DNA of 64,000 nucleotides, from assembly GCA_003354135.1 (NCBI GenBank), contig PIVK01000008.1:28842-92841 (forward strand). Direction: 5' to 3'. The notes below the pieces were generated by a model. That model was not told the origin of the DNA. It did not search any database and worked only from the letters and a program-made list of their open reading frames with translations. The number at the start of each line of letters is the position of its first letter. Positions within the stretch are counted from its first letter, which is position 1. Shown here one piece after another: positions 57,739 to 64,000 of this stretch. Origin of the DNA: Rhodospirillales bacterium. GTDB taxonomy: Bacteria > Pseudomonadota > Alphaproteobacteria > Rhodospirillales > GLO-3. A program made the translations under genes and the position numbers.

Positions 57739-58441
57739 AAGGCCGACGCTCCAAGATTAGACGATGGGCTTGATCGTCGATGGTCAGCACAAAGCGGCTG
57801 AGGTAGCTCATGCCAAGAAGTTTGTTTGTTCCCAGCTTCTCATCCTCGACGAATGCCACGGCAATATCGCGCTCGAAGGCTTGTCCAATTTGCACGCTTT
57901 TCAGGATCGCCGTCTGCCCCTCGATCTTACCGTTTGCAGTTTGCAGAACCGTCTTCTTAAGATCATCTTCGCGGAATCCCAACTCGTCGATCAGCGAAGT
58001 GGGAAGCACGATCATTGAAGCCCCGGTATCGAGCATCAACGACAAGCGCTTGTGCTCGCCTTGCCGTCCCATGATCACGGCGTCGAGGAAATGGCCCGAT
58101 CCTCGCTTCGTCATTGCGACTGTGACCCGGCGTGACAGATCCGGCGGCGGGCCTTTAAGGCCGACGATACGCACAACTCCGATGGTCCCGTCATCGTTAG
58201 CGACAATGACGAAATTGTATGCGGCTAAAAGCGCCATCAGTCGCTGACGCAACGTTCCACTCACCAATACCGTCGGTGCCTGACCAATGTGCGTGGTGCC
58301 GCGCAGTTGGAACCCGTTCTGCGCCGCCAGGGTCTCAAGCTGCTGACGAAGATCGGCGCTCTCGGCCGCTGCGCCATCCGCTGGATGAAGTGTGGCGATC
58401 ATGAGCGCCAAGCTGGCGAAGAGGGCCAAGCGCACGGTCAT
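57722..58441 (-). CDS. Periplasmic retropepsin-like aspartyl protease
   Basis: 239 residues from ATG 58441 (signal peptide LALFASLALMIATLHPADGAAA); the frame is open to 58531. The N-terminal part (LETLAAQNGFQLRGTTHIG, then LRQRLMALLAAYNFVIV) resembles the short STN-like domain of secretins. The C-terminal part holds a single retropepsin motif LMLDTGASMIVLP and a hydrophobic-glycine LLGMSYLSRFVL. A homodimer would be needed for activity. It sits beside the secretion genes and may process or police the secretion system, which is inference. Its last residues come from a mobile repeat. Confidence 0.8.
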   Translation of the reverse strand: MTVRLALFASLALMIATLHPADGAAAESADLRQQLETLAAQNGFQLRGTTHIGQAPTVLVSGTLRQRLMALLAAYNFVIVANDDGTIGVVRIVGLKGPPPDLSRRVTVAMTKRGSGHFLDAVIMGRQGEHKRLSLMLDTGASMIVLPTSLIDELGFREDDLKKTVLQTANGKIEGQTAILKSVQIGQAFERDIAVAFVEDEKLGTNKLLGMSYLSRFVLTIDDQAHRLILERRPYTKVR

Positions 58442-58663
58442 GGGGAGCGCGTAGCGCGATATAGTTTGCTCGCCCCTCGCTGCATTGTCGATGCTCCCCG
58501 AAAAAATGATTGGCCGTTTTGGCGGCTCCAAGCGACATGATGAACAAAATGCCGCGCCGATGCAACGCTGCCTCCGAACGGTTCATCGAGCGGCGGTGGA
58601 TGTGGCGGTGGTCCTCGCGTCATCGATTTTGACTCTTGCGTAGCTATAAGCTATTTTTAATCG

Positions 58664-58915
58664 ATGCACGAAATAGCTTATAGCAGAAAGGCGTTGAGGA
58701 GCCTTGAAAGGCTTCCGGTCAACGAGCGGCGGCGTATCCGCTCCAAGATCGCCGATTATGCCGCCGCTCCGAAGGCGCAGGTCCAACATGTAAAGAAACT
58801 GAAGGGCCGGGACGGCTACAGGCTTCGGATCGGAAACTGGCGGATTATCTTCGAGATCAACGGAAATGTCTTCGATGTTATCAACGTGGGCGCAAGAGGA
58901 AGCATTTATGGTTAG
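58664..58915 (+). CDS. RelE/ParE-family toxin
   Basis: 83 residues: MHEIAYSRKALRSLERLP, basic helices, then GYRLRIGNWRIIFEINGNV, the usual RelE beta-sheet with Arg and aromatic residues. Members cleave mRNA on the ribosome or poison gyrase. The antitoxin gene follows 12 bases later, an order seen in HigBA-like and related modules. Confidence 0.88.
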   Translation: MHEIAYSRKALRSLERLPVNERRRIRSKIADYAAAPKAQVQHVKKLKGRDGYRLRIGNWRIIFEINGNVFDVINVGARGSIYG

Positions 58916-58927
58916 GAGGAACGTGTG

Positions 58928-59302
58928 ATGTCCCATCCGCAGATTATCGACACGCCCGGCGGCGAGCGCATGGTCGTTTTGCCGCTTAGCGAATATGAAC
59001 AATTGTGCGCGGCCGCCGAAGACCTGATGGACGTGCAGGCCTACGACAAGGCCAAACAGCGCCTTGCGGCGGGGGAGGACGAAATGGTCCCGGCCGCGTT
59101 CGCCGATCGCATTCTCGACGGAGAAAACAAGGTCCGGGTCTGGCGCGAATATCGCACTCTCAGCGTCAAGGAACTGGCGGAACGGGCCGAGATCAGCGCG
59201 GCCTATCTGTCTCAGATCGAAAATGGCGATCGGGAAGGATCGGTTTCGACCATGAAGGCGTTGGCGGCGGCCTTGTCTCTGGACTTGGACGATCTTGTTT
59301 AA
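58928..59302 (+). CDS. XRE-family antitoxin
   Basis: 124 residues from ATG 58928, with AGGAGG eight bases upstream. The N-terminal half is acidic (SEYEQLCAAAEDLMD), like Phd-type antitoxin linkers. The C-terminal half is a Cro/CI helix-turn-helix (LSVKELAERAEISAAYLSQIENGDREGS, then LAAALSLDLDDL). It would bind the toxin and repress the operon. Confidence 0.88.
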   Translation: MSHPQIIDTPGGERMVVLPLSEYEQLCAAAEDLMDVQAYDKAKQRLAAGEDEMVPAAFADRILDGENKVRVWREYRTLSVKELAERAEISAAYLSQIENGDREGSVSTMKALAAALSLDLDDLV

Positions 59303-59703
59303 GGCGTTCACGGCGTTTCCTTCATATTCAGAGGAAACTCCCGCACCCGGAGCGCCCGGCCTCCCTGGATGACGGTGGCGGGAACGGCCTTGATTGCGAA
59401 GCGGCCCGTGAGCAGGCCTATTTGGCCGTAATAGAGTTGGCGCTTGTGCCGCCGCGGACGTCCGCGGCGTGGTGCTACGGCGTCTTACTTTTTTCGAATC
59501 GGCGCGTGGAATCAACGAGTTCGCAGAAATTACCGTTGAGCTTCAGCATTAGCGCGATCCGCTAAGCCTTGCCGGAAAGTTGCGGCGCCGTCAATCTGGA
59601 ATGGTCATCTTCGGTCATTGTACAGTGAGAATGAAGAAATTTGACGGGTTTTGATTGACTCCGATCGCTATTGCTGGAATTGTTTAAGTGTCTGGAGGTA
59701 TAC
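59303..59703. other. Intergenic region with a 20-bp perfect palindrome
   Basis: About 400 bases without a convincing gene. At 59450-59469 lies a perfect palindrome centred on GGACGTCC. The region ends in the ribosome-binding site of the DeoR remnant. Confidence 0.6.
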
Positions 59704-59964
59704 ATGCACGAGACAGAACGCCATCGGGTTGTTTTGTCAGCCGTCCAAGAACGTCTGGCCGTGACGGTCCGGGAATTGGTGGCGTTGACCGGTTCTTCCG
59801 AAGCGACCATTCGCCGGGACATCGCAACGCTTCATATGCAACAGCAGCTGCGACGGCCCCGGCAGCAGGCGGGAGACCGTCACCATCCGCGACGACGCCG
59901 GAAGAAAGAGACACTTTTAATCCGGCAACACTTATACCAAAGGTGCGGTGATAATGACCCATAG
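59704..59964 (+). pseudogene. Truncated DeoR-family regulator
   Basis: Starts at ATG 59704 with GGAGG five bases upstream. The helix-turn-helix is intact (RHRVVLSAVQERLAVTVREL, then GSSEATIRRDIATLHMQQQL). After LRRPRQQ the frame becomes arginine-rich nonsense, and codons continuing a normal regulator (GGAETV-like) appear in another frame, indicating a frameshift. The sugar-phosphate sensing domain is missing. A short repeat element lies at its end. Confidence 0.65.
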
Positions 59965-59992
59965 AGATCGCCATCACCGCACCTTGGTATAA
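59932..59992. mobile_element. Minimal 57-61 bp palindromic element
   Basis: It begins TTATACCAAAGGTGCGGTGA and ends ATCACCGCACCTTGGTATAA, so the two ends of the larger element at 63736 sit almost back to back. It is flanked by TTA and TAA. It appears to be an internal-deletion form of the same family. Confidence 0.75.
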
Positions 59993-60032
59993 CGGCAACA
60001 GAGCCATAATTTTTAGTTTGGGGCTGAATTAG

Positions 60033-63000
60033 ATGCTTAAATCAAACAATATGGTGTTCTTCTCAATTATGTCTTTCTTAATGACGGGAGCGAGTGCTTT
60101 TGCCAACAACCCACCAGGTCCTCCTACGGGATTGATGGTCGAACTCTTAACTTCCCCTGAAAAAACGGTCATTTATGACAAAAAACCGGAATTTAGTTGG
60201 GTGTTTAATGATCCCGACAAGAATGAAGTTCAAAAGTTCTATAAGATACAGGTAAGAAAATTAGAGAAAGAGGAGGGGGGCGGGTCGGACGTGGTTTGGA
60301 AGGACGGGTCGGACGTGGTTTGGAAGAGCGGTAAAATCAATTCTGCTCAATCGGCGGCAGTTAGTTATGGAGGAGGAGAGCTAGAAGACGGCGAGTCATA
60401 CATATGGCGAGTAAAAACATGGGACAGGAATGGGCGGAAGGGTAAGTGGTCTGACCCGCAAGAATTCACTGTAGCGGAAGCGGACGACGATGGACCTAGA
60501 TTTAACTATTGGAAGGGTAAGACTGAAGGTCGAAATTCGGGCAGCCCGTATATAGACTATAGGTACCCAAGACATAAAACACCACACTATACCCCCGTGA
60601 CCGAAGAAATAAAGCCTAACTTCGTCGAAAAAATAGGACCCGGTGCTTATTTCGTGGATTTTGGTAAAGCTGCTTTTGGCCGGTTATCACTTACGATACC
60701 AACCGAAGATCTCAGTTCAGACGATAGCTTCAAGGTCAAATTTGGTGAACTGAGGATGGACAATAAGTTGAGAGTTGATATGAGTCCCCCAAATCCACAG
60801 ATCGTAAAATTCGAAACAACTGTAAATATTGCTTCTCTGCCAATATATGCTCTGGATGATCCAAACCACTATGCATTCAACGTCGGGCGTAACAAGGTGA
60901 TTAAAATTCAGCCGAAAATTCAACACGGCGGCTTCTCGAATAATGGAGATAAATACAGGTTAGCTGGAAGAATGGCAGATGCAGCTGGAAGATTTGGTGC
61001 TCACACAATCCCTTTTCGCTACGCCGAGATAAAGGGTTCACCTGTAAATATAACAACGGGCAACATAAAACTAGACGCAGTACATTATCCTTTTGATGAT
61101 GGTGCAAGTTATTTTGAAAGCAGCAATGACGTCCTTAACAAAGTATGGGATTTGAGTAAGTATACCATGAAAGCAACAAGCTGGCTAGGAGTCTATGTGG
61201 ATGGACATAGAGAGCGCCGCCCATATGAAGGGGATTCCTATATACAGCAGTTGGGACACTATTCTGTGGATAAGGACGCGTATTCGATTGCCAGACGTTC
61301 TCATGAATTCTTCATGGACGATCCCACATGGCCCTATGAATGGCATGCTCATTCTGTACTAATGGCCTATGCCGATTGGATGTGGACTGGGGACACTGAA
61401 TCGATATCTGTTTATGCCAAAGATTTATACTTAAGAACCCAAACTATGTTACGAGACGCAATCCCGTCGTATTACCCTTTAATTAAGACTAAAAATATTC
61501 CGGGTAAGGAGAAGGATGCATACCTAAACGCTATTAATTATAATAATTATAAAGGTAGTCATCCCGTTGAGCCCGTAATTGACTGGTCGCCAGATACAGA
61601 GCGGGATGGCTATGACGAGAAGGACATTTCTGCCGTTCCGAACGCTGTACATCATGGGGCGATGGTTCGGTTTTTGGATATGATGGAGAACGTGCCTGAG
61701 GATGTGCTCGGCAATTACGCAAAAGAACAGTCCCATGACGGCGGTACCAAGGTAAAATGTACCAATAAAGTATTTCGTAGCGATCCAATTCGAGGTGTCG
61801 GTAAAGACTGCTACTACAAGGACGAGAACGAGGGCGTCTGGAATCATTGTGCAATAGAAGGCGGCACATGTTCTCTGCCAGACGGCCAAGATGAATATCA
61901 AGTTAAATATGGTACCCCTGATTTAACAGCATTATCTAGTGCCATTAGACAGCATAAGGAAAAATTCAATGCCAAACTTTTGAATAAGCCCGAGGATGGG
62001 TATAGGGATGGGGTAGGCACAGATCACAGGGCATTGCATTCAACGGCATTTGCGGTGGCTTTCGGTTTGTCTTCTCCGGAACAAGAAGAAGAAATGACGC
62101 CTTTCTTATTAAGAAAAGGCATGAAGGCTTCTCCATATGGTGCCCAATATTTCTTGGAAGCGTTGTATAAAATAGGCCAAGGTCAAAAGGCTCTGAATTT
62201 ACTAACATCCACCCAAAAACGAAGCTGGTATAATATGCTGCGAATGGGCTCAACGATAACGGCGGAAGCCTGGGATTTTGATTTCAAAGATAATATGGAT
62301 CTGAACCATGCTTGGGGAGCCGCGCCCGCTAATATTATTCCTCAACATTTGATGGGCGTTCAGCCATTGGCGCCTGGTTTTAGTAAAATGCAGATCAAGC
62401 CACAAACCGGCAATTTGACGTGGGCCAAGCTAAAAATGCCCACGGTTAAAGGACCGGTACATGTAGAGATAGCAAAAGATCTTGAGAGTACATTTTATAA
62501 AATGATAATAGATATCCCGGCAAACACGAAAGCCGATGTTTACGTTCCACGCTTGGGGATTAGGGGCGATTCCGAAGTTAAACCAACCGTCATGGTGGAT
62601 GAAGAACCTGATTACGAGGGGACTTTGGAGGTGACTTTGGAGGGGACTCATGAGGACGGAGGCCAATTTATTCGGTTTTCTGATGTCGGCTCCGGGAAAC
62701 ATGTGTTTGATCTTTCCATTGGTGTAGAGGGTAATAAGAGACCGGGTCCGGGGAATAACTTCAAAGTAAGTGATCGTAACACGGGTAATAATCCCGAAGA
62801 AATGGGATATGTCTGGTGTGCAGAGAAATTCTGCGTCCCGCCGGGGGGGGAGGGGATCCATGGTTATGAGGTGATTTCCTGTCTGGGATCCGGTCGTGGG
62901 ACGTGCGTAACGCACGCCAATGAAAGCGGAGGCAGACTTCGTACAGACGGCTTTATTAAAGACGGATGGGCATATAGAAGGCTGTTCTACAGACCTGCGT

Positions 63001-63458
63001 CTGCGTCTCCAGATGTATCATCAGGACTGGGTCAAGACTGGATATTTTGTGTTGAGGAAGACGGATACTGTGTTTTACCTGGTGGCCCCGAGAAAAAATA
63101 CTGCGTTAGGTATGGTGCCAGAGGCTATTACAAAGAAGATTGCGTTAGAAGCGGGGGTGCCGGTATAGATTGCAGAAATTCTGAATTTGACGATCCAATT
63201 CGAGGTACCAAGAAAAACTGCTACTACCGTAAGAAACAACCAGGAGACTGGACGTTTTGTGTTGAGGAAGGCGGACACTGTGTTTTACCTGACACCAATG
63301 AGAAATACAGCGTTAGATATGGTGCCTATGGCCATTACAAAATAAAGAGCAATATTAGCGCTGGTGCCGATATAGATTGTAAAAATTCTGAATTTGACGA
63401 CGATCCAATTCGAGGTACCAAGAAAAGCTGCTACTACCAAATGATGGATATGGATTGA
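60033..63458 (+). CDS. Secreted GH78-like alpha-L-rhamnosidase with cysteine-rich modules
   Basis: 1141 residues, AT-rich. Signal peptide (SIMSFLMTGASAFA), a fibronectin-like domain (about 28-150), a beta-sandwich, then an (alpha/alpha)6 catalytic core with YVDGHRERRPYEGDSYIQQL, the GH78 acid/base region, and W/H-rich segments to about residue 870. The C-terminus has two good copies (about 1002-1066 and 1072-1136) and one degenerate copy of a cysteine module: WxFCVEEGGxCVLP...VRYGAxGxYK...DCxNSEFDDPIRGTKKxCYY. A further, rearranged copy interrupts the core near 570-628. The modules probably bind carbohydrate. Export through the adjacent type II system is plausible but unproven. Confidence 0.8.
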   Translation: MLKSNNMVFFSIMSFLMTGASAFANNPPGPPTGLMVELLTSPEKTVIYDKKPEFSWVFNDPDKNEVQKFYKIQVRKLEKEEGGGSDVVWKDGSDVVWKSGKINSAQSAAVSYGGGELEDGESYIWRVKTWDRNGRKGKWSDPQEFTVAEADDDGPRFNYWKGKTEGRNSGSPYIDYRYPRHKTPHYTPVTEEIKPNFVEKIGPGAYFVDFGKAAFGRLSLTIPTEDLSSDDSFKVKFGELRMDNKLRVDMSPPNPQIVKFETTVNIASLPIYALDDPNHYAFNVGRNKVIKIQPKIQHGGFSNNGDKYRLAGRMADAAGRFGAHTIPFRYAEIKGSPVNITTGNIKLDAVHYPFDDGASYFESSNDVLNKVWDLSKYTMKATSWLGVYVDGHRERRPYEGDSYIQQLGHYSVDKDAYSIARRSHEFFMDDPTWPYEWHAHSVLMAYADWMWTGDTESISVYAKDLYLRTQTMLRDAIPSYYPLIKTKNIPGKEKDAYLNAINYNNYKGSHPVEPVIDWSPDTERDGYDEKDISAVPNAVHHGAMVRFLDMMENVPEDVLGNYAKEQSHDGGTKVKCTNKVFRSDPIRGVGKDCYYKDENEGVWNHCAIEGGTCSLPDGQDEYQVKYGTPDLTALSSAIRQHKEKFNAKLLNKPEDGYRDGVGTDHRALHSTAFAVAFGLSSPEQEEEMTPFLLRKGMKASPYGAQYFLEALYKIGQGQKALNLLTSTQKRSWYNMLRMGSTITAEAWDFDFKDNMDLNHAWGAAPANIIPQHLMGVQPLAPGFSKMQIKPQTGNLTWAKLKMPTVKGPVHVEIAKDLESTFYKMIIDIPANTKADVYVPRLGIRGDSEVKPTVMVDEEPDYEGTLEVTLEGTHEDGGQFIRFSDVGSGKHVFDLSIGVEGNKRPGPGNNFKVSDRNTGNNPEEMGYVWCAEKFCVPPGGEGIHGYEVISCLGSGRGTCVTHANESGGRLRTDGFIKDGWAYRRLFYRPASASPDVSSGLGQDWIFCVEEDGYCVLPGGPEKKYCVRYGARGYYKEDCVRSGGAGIDCRNSEFDDPIRGTKKNCYYRKKQPGDWTFCVEEGGHCVLPDTNEKYSVRYGAYGHYKIKSNISAGADIDCKNSEFDDDPIRGTKKSCYYQMMDMD

Positions 63459-63735
63459 TGCCAGTACCGCCAACGGTACGCTGGCTGAGGCTGGACGGTA
63501 ACGCGGTTGGATGTAGTAAACAGTAGGACCTTCACCCAGGCCGATATCGACGCCAAGTTGTTGACCTATGATCACGACGGCGGCGAGAACACAAGTGACA
63601 GCTTCGTCTTCAATCTGACAGACGGCGACACGCCCGTATCCGACCAGACCTTCAAGATCACCGTGACACCGGTCAACGACGCGCCGGAGGTGATCACCAA
63701 CAATCTTCTGATCGTCAATCAGGGGGGCAAGGGTG
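63459..63735 (+). pseudogene. Remnant of a large adhesin with cadherin-like/CSPG repeats
   Basis: ANGTLAEAG and LDGNAVG occur in one frame, then RTFTQADIDAKLLTYDHDGG, SDSFVFNLTDGDTPVSDQTF and KITVTPVNDAP in another, so the reading frame is broken. The pattern is the CSPG/cadherin-like repeat found in giant surface adhesins. The sequence stops at the insertion of the repeat element at 63736 (NLLIVNQGGKG). Confidence 0.65.
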
Positions 63736-64000
63736 TTATACCAAGGTGCGGTGATAAGGACTCATAGAGACGGCTTCCCCTGATTTTTGGCTAGGAGCGC
63801 GCATCGAAGCGACGTGAGGCATCGGGAGATGCGTGCGACGCGGTCCAAAAGTCAGGGGAAGCCGCCGTTCCGGTCGCTTATACAGCCCGTCGGAGGGCGT
63901 CGGGAAGCCTTGACGATGCGCCGCATCGCCTGCGTCTTTCCTCCTACCCGACGGGCTGTATAAGCGATCTCTATGGGTCATTATCACCGCACCTTGGTAT
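63736..64000. mobile_element. MITE-like element, cut by the window end
   Basis: About 37-bp terminal inverted repeats (63738-63773 and 63964-64000, tips ATACCAAGGTGCGGTGATAA). Inside are two hairpins: 17 bp with one wobble (63774-63790 with 63845-63861) and a perfect 18 bp (63876-63893 with 63948-63965). No gene is encoded. A TTA at the left suggests a short TA-type target duplication. It interrupts the adhesin remnant. Confidence 0.85.

Noticed and set aside
58583..59515. Long minus-strand frame opposite the toxin-antitoxin pair
   Set aside because: Shadow of the clear RelE-type toxin and helix-turn-helix antitoxin.

Overview
The window looks like a GC-rich alphaproteobacterial chromosome, probably of the Rhodospirillales type. 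The reasons are the thyA-folA, hflK-hflC-DUF2065-degP, psd-pssA and TrpB2 contexts, a fliN, and many two-component and TRAP genes. The species cannot be named from the sequence. AT-rich patches (about 25.84-27.82, 40.24-43.12 and 60.0-63.5 kb) contrast sharply with the flanks and look acquired. No rRNA, tRNA or CRISPR array was seen.

Layout. 0-5.1 kb: the end of an FAD/NAD oxidoreductase, a decayed cytochrome c, a FIST-domain sensor, a hybrid PAS histidine kinase and a convergent LuxR-type response regulator; this set resembles the NosP/NahK/ErbR neighbourhood. 5.2-5.9 kb: an IS200/IS605 scrap and a MoaD/ThiS-like protein. 6.0-19.8 kb: core genes (thyA, folA, multicopper oxidase, Mrp/ApbC ATPase, hflKC, DUF2065, Do protease, TrpB2, DUF1015, cytochrome b561, LysM protein, 2-Cys peroxiredoxin). 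20-25.7 kb: psd, pssA, a TPP riboswitch with thiC, and a membrane histidine kinase.

25.84-27.82 kb is a transposase-free element with 47-bp terminal inverted repeats and a 14-bp target duplication; it carries one ATP-grasp gene, as a mobile insertion cassette does. 27.9-30.5 kb is an overlapping operon: GAF histidine kinase, small periplasmic protein, ZnuA-like binding protein. 30.8-37.7 kb is a sigma-54 regulon: an enhancer-binding activator, three 17-bp TGTC-N9-GACA sites, a -24/-12 promoter, a DctPQM TRAP transporter and a two-domain CoA-transferase. Together these suggest uptake of an organic acid followed by CoA activation. 37.9-40.2 kb holds a cytochrome c, mnmA, a Mth938-like gene and fliN.

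40.24-43.12 kb is AT-rich, degraded island DNA at the 3' end of guaA. It contains two copies of an attachment-type repeat, two FkbM methyltransferase genes (one with an in-frame amber codon) and fragments of small genes. 45.9-58.4 kb is a complete type II secretion locus in several blocks (D-C/N-M-L, I-J-K, E-F-G-H, prepilin peptidase) plus an aspartyl protease. 58.6-64 kb is accessory DNA: a RelE-type toxin with a helix-turn-helix antitoxin, a truncated DeoR regulator, a large secreted GH78-like glycosidase with cysteine-rich modules, an adhesin remnant, and three copies of a short palindromic repeat (MITE-like) that lie at or in gene ends.
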